From positions 4,464,001-4,528,000 of the forward strand of contig NZ_CP070969.1 in assembly GCF_017086365.1 (NCBI RefSeq): a DNA stretch of 64,000 nucleotides, read 5' to 3'. Each line of letters begins with the position of its first letter. Position 1 is the first letter of the stretch. A program made the position numbers and the translations under genes. This document shows positions 18,987-27,819 of this stretch, piece after piece. The notes beneath the pieces are model-generated. The model had not been told where the DNA came from and made no database searches. It saw only the letters and a list, made by a program, of their open reading frames with translations. The stretch is from Paenibacillus tianjinensis. Its GTDB lineage: Bacteria; Bacillota; Bacilli; Paenibacillales; Paenibacillaceae.

Positions 18987-20729
18987 ATGGCCAAAAAAAC
19001 AGCAGGAACTAAACCGCTTCCAATCCGCCATTATGTGAAAGTTATGGTGCTGATTGCAGTTACTGTACTTCTTGTAGATCTGGTAATCAGCATCGCTTCT
19101 ATTATAATCGTTAAGCAGCAGTCTACCCGGTATCTGAAGGATACCGCCGCCCTTTACATCAACCGGATCGATCATGATTTCGCTTACATGAATCACTATA
19201 TGGGCTGGACGCTGGCGAATGATGAAACGCTGAACACGATGAATGCCTACCATATCAACAGCATCGAGTTCCTCAAGTCCAACGAGAATCTGCACAAACG
19301 GTTCACCGAGCTGCAAAGGAATTACGGGCAGGAATACAATTTCTTCTACTATTTAAAAAATCAGTCGTATTTTTTGAACTGTTCGCCGATCAGTATCAGC
19401 TATTCGGAATATCTGGCGCTGAGAGAACAGATCATTTCTTTTATCGACGACAAGAAGGTGTACGAGAAGTATTATTCCAAATGGACCCCTGTGCTCGTAA
19501 GCGGCAAATATTATGTAATCAACATCGTCCCTTACTATAACCGGTATTTAATCGGATTGATCTCCGCAGACAACCTGATCCGCCCGCTGCGTGACATCAA
19601 TCTGGGAGCGAATGGCTATGCATCACTTGTAGATGAGCAGGGTACAGCCCTTTCCAGTCCTCTTTCGAACATCGGCAGACCGCTGCAGGAAGATAAAGGC
19701 CTCTTCTCTCTGTTACAGCCGCGCACTACAATCATCAGTGATTTCCAGGGTACAACGTTCAGTGCGAAGATGGTCATTAAATTCGGGGCTTTTGAAAAAA
19801 TCATGATTGCCCAGCTCCTGATCGTCCTGCTGTTCTTCATGGTCACCTCTTCGCTGTTTGTAATTATGCTCTTCTTCAATAAAAGAGTGCTCGGCCCGAT
19901 TCAGAGCTTCTCCGAAAATTTGGCGCGTATTAATGAAGAGAGCCAACCGGCGGATTACAAAGGCAGCAAAATTATCGAGCTGGAGCAGGCGAATGAGCAG
20001 TTCAGGGATCTGGTAGGCCAGATCAAAACGTTCAAAATCACCATGTATGAGCAGGAACTGGAGAAACAGCGCATCCAGCTGAATTATATGAAGCAGCAGA
20101 TCAAGCCGCATTTCTTCCTGAACTGCCTGACCAGCATTTACAGCATGGCGCAAATTCAAATGTATCAGGAAATTGAGGATATGGCGATGACCACCTCTAA
20201 GTATTTCCGCTACCTGTTCCAGAACGGTGAGAACTTTGTGCCGCTTGCCGATGAAATCGAGCATGTACAGATGTATCTGCAGATTCAGAAGCAGCGTTAC
20301 CGGGACGCCTTCAGCTATTACGTGGAGCTGGCCGAGGATGCCAAGGAAGTGAACATCCCGCCGCTCGTGCTGCAGACGTTCATAGAGAACTCCGTCAAAT
20401 ATGCCATCTCCCGCGAAAATGAAGTGCAGATCAAAGTCACTGTGAACCGTGACCTGCTGGAGGGGGACATCGACGCGACGGTGATTCAGCTTACGGACAC
20501 CGGACCGGGCTTCCCTCAGGATGTGCTGGAGAAGCTGCATGCCGAACTTCCCCTGGATCAGACGAAGGGCACACATATCGGCATTATGAACACGTTGAAG
20601 CGGCTGGAATATCTGTACTATAATCTGGCCGAAGTTAGCTTCTCCAATCTTGAAGACGGCGGTGCCTGTGTTACCCTGTTGCTGCCGGATCTTCCCGACA
20701 CCTCACTAGAAATGGAGAGCCGCCTATGA
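18987..20729 (+). CDS. YesM-like sensor histidine kinase
   Basis: Membrane sensor of 580 residues. First helix about residues 17-40, a large extracytoplasmic sensing region to about 265, a second helix about 270-298, HAMP about 300-350, then the His_kinase domain with QQIKPHFFLNCLTSIY (phospho-His) and an ATPase domain (TFIENSVKYAI, DTGPGFP). This family senses extracytoplasmic sugars or their binding proteins and pairs with AraC-type response regulators. Its ATG has only a distant AAAGGA, about 20 bases upstream. It overlaps the next gene by 4 bp (ATGA) and is divergent from the sugar transporter it probably controls. Confidence 0.9.
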   Translation: MAKKTAGTKPLPIRHYVKVMVLIAVTVLLVDLVISIASIIIVKQQSTRYLKDTAALYINRIDHDFAYMNHYMGWTLANDETLNTMNAYHINSIEFLKSNENLHKRFTELQRNYGQEYNFFYYLKNQSYFLNCSPISISYSEYLALREQIISFIDDKKVYEKYYSKWTPVLVSGKYYVINIVPYYNRYLIGLISADNLIRPLRDINLGANGYASLVDEQGTALSSPLSNIGRPLQEDKGLFSLLQPRTTIISDFQGTTFSAKMVIKFGAFEKIMIAQLLIVLLFFMVTSSLFVIMLFFNKRVLGPIQSFSENLARINEESQPADYKGSKIIELEQANEQFRDLVGQIKTFKITMYEQELEKQRIQLNYMKQQIKPHFFLNCLTSIYSMAQIQMYQEIEDMAMTTSKYFRYLFQNGENFVPLADEIEHVQMYLQIQKQRYRDAFSYYVELAEDAKEVNIPPLVLQTFIENSVKYAISRENEVQIKVTVNRDLLEGDIDATVIQLTDTGPGFPQDVLEKLHAELPLDQTKGTHIGIMNTLKRLEYLYYNLAEVSFSNLEDGGACVTLLLPDLPDTSLEMESRL

Positions 20730-22339
20730 ATATCTTGCTTGTGGATGACGACTACTACGTAATCGCTGCATTGCAAAAAAAAATCGATTGGAAGATGCTG
20801 AATATCGAAACGGTCTATACGGCCAATAATGTCGCGCAGGCCCGGGAGATTCTGGAGAAGCATTCCGTACAGATCCTGATTTCCGATATTGAAATGCCGC
20901 AGGGCAGCGGCCTGGAGCTGCTGGCCTGGATCAGGGAGCAGAATTACAGCATCCAGGCGATCCTCCTGACCAACTATGCAGATTTCAATTATGCCCAGAA
21001 AGCCATTGAGCTGCAGAGCTTTGAATATTTCCTGAAGCCGATTGAATTCGACAAGCTGATGCTGATCATCCAAAAGGCGGTGGTCCGGGCCAAGGAGCAG
21101 CAGAGCAACGAGCAGGCGATCCTGGAGGGCTACTTCTGGCAAAAAAACCAGTCCAAAAACGTGGAGCACTTCTGGCGCAGGCTGGTCAGCGGCAGTACCT
21201 CCTTCCCGCTTAAACAAGCGGACATTACCCATGCAATCAAAGAGCAACATCTGTCTTATCAGATGAATGATCTTATCCAGCCTCTATTAATCAATGTCTT
21301 CCCCCATAACGGCAGCATGGGCAAGGAAGAGAAGGACCTGTTTGATTTTGCGCTGCTGAATGTACTCTATGAGCTACTGCAAAGCCCCCTCTACACGATA
21401 GAAAGTATTCTGGAGGTTAAAGAGTACAACTGGATCGCCATCCTGAAATGGAACGGGCACCCGGAGGATAGCGGAGCGCTGCAAGCGTTCGGATCTTCCT
21501 TTATCCAAAAGGCCGTCCCTTATCTGAAATGCGATGCCTGCTGCAGTATCGGCACAGCCGGTGAGCTGCACAATATCGGGAACATTCTGAAGCAGCTGCT
21601 GAATATGGATGAGGAGCTGACCAAATGCCGGAACCGGACCTATCTCGTGGCCAATTACCTGCATCAGCCCAAGACAGCCTACACCCCGCCCGATCTGGCA
21701 CAGCTGGAAGAGCTGCTGAACCAGAACAAGCTGGCAGATTTTCTGGAGGAGGCCATCCGTTATCTAAAAAGCATGCTGAGCCATCAAAGTCTCGACACCT
21801 CTGTACTCGGCCTGTTCCGGCTGGATATTGTGCAGCTGGTCTATACCTTTCTCAAGCTCAAAGGCATTCAGGCGCATAAATTATATGCCGGCCGGGTCAA
21901 TGATCAGATGCTGCTGCACTCCCTGCAATCGATAGAGGATATGGAGGAATACCTGAAGTATCTCGTCAATACCGCCATGGAATACCGCAACTTCGCCGCC
22001 CAGCCCAAATCGATCGCCGAGGAAATCAAGCAGTACATTCATGCGCACTATGGCGATGATCTGACCCGCAACGATCTGGCGGAAATCGTCTACCTGAACC
22101 CGGATTATCTGGCCAGACTGTTCAAGCGGGAAACAGGCATTTCCCTCGGCAGCTATGTGATCCAAGTCCGTATCGCCGCCGCCAAACATCTGCTGGAAAC
22201 GACCAACCTGTCGGTGTATACCATTGCCAGCAAAACCGGATATACGAACTATTCCTATTTCTCGAAGCTGTTCAAGCAGGAGGTCGGCCTGTCGCCGAAT
22301 GAGTATAAGAAGGAGCAGCATTCGCATGGGGTGGGATAG
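20726..22339 (+). CDS. YesN-like response regulator, AraC type
   Basis: Response regulator of 537 residues. The receiver domain (1-120) has VDDDYY and the phosphoacceptor Asp in LISDIEMP, with Lys in FLKPI. A long linker follows, then a C-terminal AraC double helix-turn-helix (about 430-530: LNPDYLARLFKRETG and YTNYSYFSKLFKQEVGLSP). It is translated with the kinase through an ATGA overlap. It likely activates the divergent alpha-glucan transporter operon. Confidence 0.92.
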   Translation: MNILLVDDDYYVIAALQKKIDWKMLNIETVYTANNVAQAREILEKHSVQILISDIEMPQGSGLELLAWIREQNYSIQAILLTNYADFNYAQKAIELQSFEYFLKPIEFDKLMLIIQKAVVRAKEQQSNEQAILEGYFWQKNQSKNVEHFWRRLVSGSTSFPLKQADITHAIKEQHLSYQMNDLIQPLLINVFPHNGSMGKEEKDLFDFALLNVLYELLQSPLYTIESILEVKEYNWIAILKWNGHPEDSGALQAFGSSFIQKAVPYLKCDACCSIGTAGELHNIGNILKQLLNMDEELTKCRNRTYLVANYLHQPKTAYTPPDLAQLEELLNQNKLADFLEEAIRYLKSMLSHQSLDTSVLGLFRLDIVQLVYTFLKLKGIQAHKLYAGRVNDQMLLHSLQSIEDMEEYLKYLVNTAMEYRNFAAQPKSIAEEIKQYIHAHYGDDLTRNDLAEIVYLNPDYLARLFKRETGISLGSYVIQVRIAAAKHLLETTNLSVYTIASKTGYTNYSYFSKLFKQEVGLSPNEYKKEQHSHGVG

Positions 22340-22344
22340 TTAGA

Positions 22345-22441
22345 GGGGAAAGTGGCGGAGGGGAATTTTGGAGCTGGAGGAGCGGTAGCGTCCGCCTTTA
22401 GGTTTGGATTTCTACTGCGATCTGTAGTCACGGCTAATCCC
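22345..22441 (+). repeat. Dispersed repeat R2, short form
   Basis: About 97 bp matching the reverse complement of 48271-48424. The left part (from GTGGCGGAGG through the GGAGCGGTAGCGTCCGCC hairpin to GCGATC) and the right end (TGTAGTCACGGC) are both shared. About 57 bp between GCGATC and TGTAGTCACGGC in the other copy are missing here, so this looks like an internally deleted derivative. Confidence 0.75.
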
Positions 22442-22482
22442 CAATAGAGAAATCCTAAGTTCAATCTAGATAGCAATATTTT

Positions 22483-22866
22483 CTACGGTTTAATGCTTGC
22501 CTTAACCGCATACCACTTTCCGGATCTTAAATGTAGCGTTAAGTTGACGGGTTCTCTAAATGCCAGATTATCCGTCACATATTCTTGAGTTACATACACT
22601 TTGGATACGAAGAAGAAATGCAAAGGAAGTACAAAACCGATATTATGCGAGTTTCTTTCATAACTAAAGCTATCTGGGGTCATGCCGCGTTCGTCTGGAT
22701 TAATACTTTTATAAGCGGAGCTATTCATGTATTCAGTATCAGCATTTCCCTGCATGGCTTCTTCCAGAATAATCTTAGTATCATGTGCGATCCATACACC
22801 AAACGAGACATAGGCCATGACAAATACAAGAACAAATGAAAGGACTAACTTTCCGGAGATCTTCAT
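22483..22866 (-). CDS. Hypothetical membrane-anchored protein
   Basis: Not recognised. Protein of 127 residues with an N-terminal hydrophobic segment (LVLSFVLVFVMAYVSFGVWI, about residues 7-27) after a lysine, consistent with an uncleaved membrane anchor or signal peptide; the rest would be outside the cell. ATG 22866 follows GAGGTG by 9 bases. It lies 37 bp downstream of the phosphotransferase gene on the same strand and may share its transcript. Confidence 0.6.
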   Translation of the reverse strand: MKISGKLVLSFVLVFVMAYVSFGVWIAHDTKIILEEAMQGNADTEYMNSSAYKSINPDERGMTPDSFSYERNSHNIGFVLPLHFFFVSKVYVTQEYVTDNLAFREPVNLTLHLRSGKWYAVKASIKP

Positions 22867-22903
22867 TCGTGATTTCACCTCATGCTAGCTTCATGCTAGT
22901 TGT

Positions 22904-23977
22904 CTAGATATTCCGTTCCTTGGCCTCAAAGGGGTCTTCACACGAGAACATGTCATGGAAAAATCCCTTATACGGGATATCGTCTTCCAAACACTTTATG
23001 AGATACGACAGTTCCTCATCACAGGCTGGTTCCTCACCATTGTTCTGCATCACCTCGAAGGCATCAACAATACTTTCCATGAGGGTTACTTTGATAAACA
23101 AGGGCAGCTTATCCAGCATCGAATTATCGATTGAAGTCTCAGATCTGTAGCCCGCAAGGACGGTTTCAAAATAATCATCCATAAACTGTTTCCGTTTACC
23201 GGCGTCTGGTTCAGATTGTATCCAGCCCATTCCGTTTCCCCAGAGACTGGCCAAGTCAAACATATACCAGCAGTAACAAGAATTATCGAAATCATAAACG
23301 GTTAATTGTCCGGTATCAAAATCTATCGAATAATTCCCATCGTTATAATCAAAATGGACCATACCGAAAGTCTCCTGGTTTCTGTCCAACCCTTGTAAGG
23401 TATCAAGGAGCTCTGCCATTTTCTCCTTAAGCAGAGATAAGGAATCTGGTATCAGTTGATCGATATATTCAGCGTTGTATTTGTCAAAAAAACTATGCCG
23501 GGGATGAACAGGCACATACCCTTTCGCGATTTGATGCATTTTCCCCAGGACTTTACCGCAATTATAATAATATTCGGTAATTGGAGCGCCTTCCCGGTAC
23601 TGGTAATTGTTCTCCACAAGCATTTTCCCCTTAGCCTTTTCAAACAGGCAGACCCTAAAGGTGTGATTGTTGTAAGTGATCTCCTCCAGCAGATTTCCTT
23701 TCCGGGAACTAATTACATTGGCGACACTGCCTCCATGCTCATAGAGATACCGGATATATTCCACTTCGCCCAGGATATCTTCCCGGCTCCTGTCTGGTAA
23801 GAAAGCGATTCTGAGTATTTTGGAAGGACTCCCCGCTTTCTCACAGGTATATACGACATTCCGCCCTCCGTCATGTGCTGGAATCAGCCGGATAGCATAG
23901 CATTCTAATCCGTATAACTCCGATACTACTGTAAGTAAACAAGCATCTCCAATTGTAACAGCCTCATTATAATTTAT
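22904..23977 (-). CDS. Aminoglycoside phosphotransferase/choline kinase-fold protein with apparent ATA start
   Basis: Kinase-like phosphotransferase. The catalytic loop VHFDYNDGN and the metal-binding Asp of VYDFDNS are present. The first canonical start in this frame is GTG 23764, but coherent coding continues upstream for 71 codons (NEAVTIGDACLLTVVSELYG and on) with no ATG, GTG or TTG before an in-frame stop. GAGGGG, overlapping the stop of the preceding acetyltransferase gene, has ideal spacing to an ATA codon at 23977-23975. Starting there gives 357 residues, a normal family length. Either ATA is used or an ancestral ATG was lost. The substrate is unknown. Probably co-transcribed with the acetyltransferase 10 bp upstream. 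Confidence 0.7.
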   Translation of the reverse strand: MNYNEAVTIGDACLLTVVSELYGLECYAIRLIPAHDGGRNVVYTCEKAGSPSKILRIAFLPDRSREDILGEVEYIRYLYEHGGSVANVISSRKGNLLEEITYNNHTFRVCLFEKAKGKMLVENNYQYREGAPITEYYYNCGKVLGKMHQIAKGYVPVHPRHSFFDKYNAEYIDQLIPDSLSLLKEKMAELLDTLQGLDRNQETFGMVHFDYNDGNYSIDFDTGQLTVYDFDNSCYCWYMFDLASLWGNGMGWIQSEPDAGKRKQFMDDYFETVLAGYRSETSIDNSMLDKLPLFIKVTLMESIVDAFEVMQNNGEEPACDEELSYLIKCLEDDIPYKGFFHDMFSCEDPFEAKERNI

Positions 23978-23987
23978 ACCTTTCCCC

Positions 23988-24764
23988 TCACTTTCGGTTT
24001 ACTGAAAGGTTTAACAGCCTGGTTTTTGTAATCATACCTGCACTTTCCAGCGTTGATTTTGATGCCCCGTTATAATACCAGCATCCGCAAACCGGCTTTA
24101 ATTCGTGATCATAGCACCATTGTTTTAATTTTAGAATAATGTTTCTCCCAATCCCTTGCTTGCGGTAGGCCTCATTCGTATACATGCCTATACTCGCCAA
24201 TCCATTAAGCATTTTGCTCTGTTCAAGAACTCCAATTCCCAGCAAGAGAGAACCCCGGTAGTATGAGAAAAGCTCTCCATTCGCAATTCTTTTTTCATAT
24301 TGATCCAGGAAATCCCCGCACATCTGTTGTATGGGTACGAGATCATCTAATGTTGCCGGAATGAAACAATCGCCTTTTAGTAAGTTATTCTCCGGTATCG
24401 TTAAGTGACTGTCCTGAAAGAAATAAGCTTGCTTGGTGATTGAATAGTCTTTATCTAACGCTAAGCTTACAAACAATTCATCACAGGTCGGTACGAATAG
24501 AGACTTCACGGCATGATTCTCTATCACTTGACTAAAAAGCTCTTGAGCATGCTTGAGATACATAGGCTGGATGTAAAATTGCGTTAACAGCTGATTCTGA
24601 TGAATCGCATAATAGCCGGCTTCAGTTAATTTGTCGAGGATTACATAAAACGTTGAGTTTAATATATGTTCCTCCAGGAAGGAATCAAATGGCGAGGACA
24701 AGGTATGGATATAATCCTGAATGAGATGCTGCACCTCGTTAATTAGGCATTGTTTAAAAAGCAA
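23988..24764 (-). CDS. GNAT family N-acetyltransferase
   Basis: The C-terminal half carries a GNAT acetyl-CoA site: SIGMYTNEAYRKQGIGRNII (the Q/R-x-x-G-x-G/A loop) and the late YNGASKSTLESAG helix. The N-terminal 120 residues do not match a domain I can name. Start is uncertain: TTG 24764 has GGAAGG at 9 bases, ATG 24773 touches that site directly, and ATG 24800 has no site. The acceptor is unknown. The stop overlaps the ribosome binding site of the phosphotransferase gene that follows. Confidence 0.75.
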   Translation of the reverse strand: MLFKQCLINEVQHLIQDYIHTLSSPFDSFLEEHILNSTFYVILDKLTEAGYYAIHQNQLLTQFYIQPMYLKHAQELFSQVIENHAVKSLFVPTCDELFVSLALDKDYSITKQAYFFQDSHLTIPENNLLKGDCFIPATLDDLVPIQQMCGDFLDQYEKRIANGELFSYYRGSLLLGIGVLEQSKMLNGLASIGMYTNEAYRKQGIGRNIILKLKQWCYDHELKPVCGCWYYNGASKSTLESAGMITKTRLLNLSVNRK

Positions 24765-24928
24765 TCGTATCATCCTTCCGCAATATAGATGAGCATTCAT
24801 TAATCATAGCATCAAAATGGAAGCCTATCCCAGTAGAGTATTATTAAAATTATTCTCTGCTTCCGTTAGTCCTTACAGAATCCTTAGAATCTCCCCTTAC
24901 ACTGTGGAGGTAGAAAGGATGATATAAT

Positions 24929-25645
24929 ATGCAGGACATTATTTTAGAAACGAAGGATTTATGCAAAAGCTTCAAACATCAGCCCGCCGTCAACAAAGTA
25001 TCGTTAGCCATACCCCATAATTCGATCTACGGGCTGCTGGGTCCGAACGGCGCAGGCAAATCGACAACACTCAAGATGATCGCCGGCATGCTGCGCCCCG
25101 ATTCCGGGAGTATCCGCATTCATGGCCATGAATGGACCCGTAAGGCTCTAAGCAGGATTGGTGTACTGATTGAAGCACCTCCGCTGTATGAGAATCTGAC
25201 AGCCCGTGAGAATCTCAAGGTACGTACGCTTTCCCTTGGACTTCCGCATTCCCGGATCGAGGAGGTACTCGCCGTTGTAGATTTGACTCATACCGGCAAG
25301 AAACGTGCCGGGCAATTCTCCATGGGCATGAAGCAGCGGCTGGGCATCGCGATTGCACTGTTAAACCAGCCGGAGCTGCTGATTCTGGACGAACCGATGA
25401 ACGGGCTGGATCCTATCGGGATTCAAGAGCTGCGGGAGCTGATCCGTTCATTTCCACAGCAAGGGATTACCGTCATTCTGTCGAGTCATATCCTCTCCGA
25501 AGTCGAGCAGGTTGCCGATCAGATTGGAATTATCGCCGGCGGAGTTCTAGGGTATCAGGGTGCCGTTCCTCACGGGCAAGAGCTGGAAGCCTTGTTCATG
25601 CAGGTGGCAGCAGCTAACCGGAGGGAAGGTGCGGTTCATGCTTAG
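24929..25645 (+). CDS. ABC transporter ATP-binding protein, lantibiotic-immunity/bacitracin type
   Basis: ATPase of 238 residues with Walker A GPNGAGKST, signature FSMGMKQRLG and Walker B LLILDEPMNGLDP. The sequence is of the BcrA/LanF (MutF, SpaF, CprA) type, whose members expel or detach peptide antibiotics from the membrane. AAAGGA precedes the ATG by 8 bases. It is followed by two ABC-2 permease genes, the first overlapping by 8 bp, and then a response regulator and sensor kinase, the arrangement of lantibiotic-resistance operons. Confidence 0.9.
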   Translation: MQDIILETKDLCKSFKHQPAVNKVSLAIPHNSIYGLLGPNGAGKSTTLKMIAGMLRPDSGSIRIHGHEWTRKALSRIGVLIEAPPLYENLTARENLKVRTLSLGLPHSRIEEVLAVVDLTHTGKKRAGQFSMGMKQRLGIAIALLNQPELLILDEPMNGLDPIGIQELRELIRSFPQQGITVILSSHILSEVEQVADQIGIIAGGVLGYQGAVPHGQELEALFMQVAAANRREGAVHA

Positions 25646-26366
25646 TCATCTCCGGGCTGAACGCTTAAAATGGCGGGGCACCTTCATTCCCAAGCTTGCC
25701 TGGATCGCCCCTGTGTTCACGATTCTCCTTTGCGCCATTTTAATGGGGGGACGTCATTTTCAAAGCGGGGCTTATAACTGGTGGTATACCATGCTCTTGC
25801 CCGGAGCGCTGACCCTCGCCTGTTCGCTGGCTCTGCAGAAAGATGCGAAGATGAAATACCGCGGACTGCTGGCTCTGCCCGTTGACCTGAGAACCCTTTG
25901 GGCCGGGAAAATAATCGCCTGTGCAGGATGGCTCCTGGCTGCTCTCCTCCTGTTCCTGATTGGCATTACGTCAGGGGGATTGCTGCTTGGCCAAACTATT
26001 CCGCTGCTGAACAGCATGGCCGGCAGCTTCCTGATCTTCGTCACGTTTCTGTGGCAGATTCCACTGTGTCTGTTCCTGGCTGCACGGTTCGGATTATTCG
26101 CCGCTGTACTGCTTAATATGTTCGGTAATGTCATGGGTGTTGTTGCCTTCGATTCTGGAGGGCTGTGGCATTTTCTCCCTTATACAATTACTTTCAGACT
26201 CATGTGCCCGGTATTATCGATCCTGCCGAACGGTCTTCCCGTACCGGTGGACAGCCCGCCGAGCAGCACGGACATGATCCTTCCGGATGTCCTGATCTCC
26301 CTGGCCTGGTTCGGAGTGCTCTCCCTCCTTACTGCGCTATGGTTCCGTAAACAGGAGGCGAAGTAA
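25638..26366 (+). CDS. Lantibiotic-immunity ABC permease (LanE/MutE type)
   Basis: ABC-2 permease of 242 residues with about six hydrophobic segments. The start SHLRAERLKWRGTF is the usual opening of LanE/MutE subunits (cytoplasmic basic helix before the first membrane segment). ATG 25638 overlaps the ATPase gene by 8 bp; the longer frame from 25560 would lie inside it and is rejected. Confidence 0.88.
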   Translation: MLSHLRAERLKWRGTFIPKLAWIAPVFTILLCAILMGGRHFQSGAYNWWYTMLLPGALTLACSLALQKDAKMKYRGLLALPVDLRTLWAGKIIACAGWLLAALLLFLIGITSGGLLLGQTIPLLNSMAGSFLIFVTFLWQIPLCLFLAARFGLFAAVLLNMFGNVMGVVAFDSGGLWHFLPYTITFRLMCPVLSILPNGLPVPVDSPPSSTDMILPDVLISLAWFGVLSLLTALWFRKQEAK

Positions 26367-26367
26367 C

Positions 26368-27126
26368 ATGGCTTCACTACTGGGCTTGCTGAGGGCGGAT
26401 CTGCTCAAAACCCGGCACACGCCGTTCATGTTCATTCATCTGCTGGCTCCGCTTGCCGGGGCCGGGGTGTTCTTGGCGTACTATTCTTACTCTCCTTGGA
26501 GTGCAGCCGACAAAGCTTTGGCATTCATGCAGTCTCTAGGGTGTGCATTTCCTACTCTGATCGGGCTGGTCTGCTCTATGTCAGCGGAACAGGAGGCGAA
26601 TGCAGGACAGTTCCAGGGCATGCTTGCCATTCCCGCAACTAAAATCACAGCCTTTACAAGCAAGCTGCTGCTTTTGCTGTTATTTGGCCTTGGAGCTGTT
26701 CTGTTTGCTTACATGCTTTTTGGACTGGGGTTTGGCGGGATTCTGCAGCAGGACCGGCTGGGCATCCCCTTTTATATCACCGGAGCAGTTATTCTGTTCG
26801 GAAGTAATGTTTTTCTCTATCTGCTTCACCTGACGGTCAGCCTGCGCTTTGGAAGAGGCGCTTCCATTGGGGCTGGGATTGTGGGGAGTCTGATCGCTGC
26901 CTTAATGCTCACCGGGCTGGGCGATGCCGTCTGGGTGTATCTTCCCTTTGCATGGGGCGTCCGCTTTATCTCGATCTGGACAATCCACGCTTCCGGTAAC
27001 CCGTTATCCCCCGCTATATCCGGGCTGAACACCGGAATAACGGTCTGTATGCTGGCAACGCTAACCGCGGTCCTCCTAAGCTGCTTATGGTTCCGGCGGT
27101 GGGAAGGACGCTCAACTGATAATTAA
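26368..27126 (+). CDS. Lantibiotic-immunity ABC permease (LanG/MutG type)
   Basis: Second ABC-2 permease, 252 residues, about six membrane segments, beginning LLGLLRADLLKTRHTPF as in LanG/MutG. AGGAGG lies at the end of the preceding gene, and the ATG comes 1 bp after its stop. With the two preceding genes it would form an EFG-type exporter. No lantibiotic precursor or modification gene is in the window, so the role is probably resistance to peptides made by others. Confidence 0.88.
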   Translation: MASLLGLLRADLLKTRHTPFMFIHLLAPLAGAGVFLAYYSYSPWSAADKALAFMQSLGCAFPTLIGLVCSMSAEQEANAGQFQGMLAIPATKITAFTSKLLLLLLFGLGAVLFAYMLFGLGFGGILQQDRLGIPFYITGAVILFGSNVFLYLLHLTVSLRFGRGASIGAGIVGSLIAALMLTGLGDAVWVYLPFAWGVRFISIWTIHASGNPLSPAISGLNTGITVCMLATLTAVLLSCLWFRRWEGRSTDN

Positions 27127-27156
27127 GACCTACAACTTACAATCGAGGGAACGAAT

Positions 27157-27819
27157 ATGGCAAAAATACTCGTGGTAGACGATGAACCCGCCATCTTGTC
27201 ACTGATCCGTAACGCACTCCTTACAGATCAGCATCTGGTGACGGCGATCTCTGATTCTGCACAGGTGCGCCGGGCCGACCTTGGCGCGTATGATCTTATT
27301 TTGCTGGATGTGATGATGCCGGGGGTGGACGGGTTTACCCTTTGCCGGGAGATCCGCGGGGCTGTGGATTGTCCGATTCTTTTTTTAACAGCCAAAACAC
27401 TGGAAAGCGATCTGATGTACGGCCTGGGACTGGGCGCAGATGATTATATTGTGAAGCCCTTCGGTATAGGTGCGCTGCGGGCACGGATTAGTGCTCACCT
27501 CAGGCGGGAAAGCAGGGAGCGGCGGAGTGTCCTGTATCTGGAGAATGTTCACTTTAACCTCTCCGGTAAGGAACTGTTTGTCCGGGAGGACAAGGTGCCT
27601 CTCACCAAAAGCGAATATGAAATATGCGAATTTCTGGCCCGCAGCCGCGGACAGGTCTTCTCCAAAGAGCATATCTATGAAGCGGTCTTCGGATTTGACG
27701 GGGTAAGCGACAGCAGCGCTATTACGGAGCATATCAAGAACATCCGCGCCAAACTAGGCAAGTACAGCATCGACGCCATTGAGACCATCTGGGGGATCGG
27801 ATATAAGTGGAAACTGTAA
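27157..27819 (+). CDS. OmpR-family response regulator
   Basis: Response regulator of 220 residues. The receiver domain has DDEPA, the phosphoacceptor in LLDVMMPG and the Lys in VKPFG. The winged-helix domain (about 125-220) ends GIGYKW. It lies 30 bp after the LanG-type permease and overlaps the kinase gene by 13 bp. This matches the CprR/NsrR-like regulators that control their adjacent peptide-resistance transporter. Confidence 0.92.
   Translation: MAKILVVDDEPAILSLIRNALLTDQHLVTAISDSAQVRRADLGAYDLILLDVMMPGVDGFTLCREIRGAVDCPILFLTAKTLESDLMYGLGLGADDYIVKPFGIGALRARISAHLRRESRERRSVLYLENVHFNLSGKELFVREDKVPLTKSEYEICEFLARSRGQVFSKEHIYEAVFGFDGVSDSSAITEHIKNIRAKLGKYSIDAIETIWGIGYKWKL

Noticed and set aside
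24929..27126. Lantibiotic biosynthesis cluster
   Set aside because: Only exporter and two-component genes are present; no precursor peptide, LanB/C/M or protease was found on either side.
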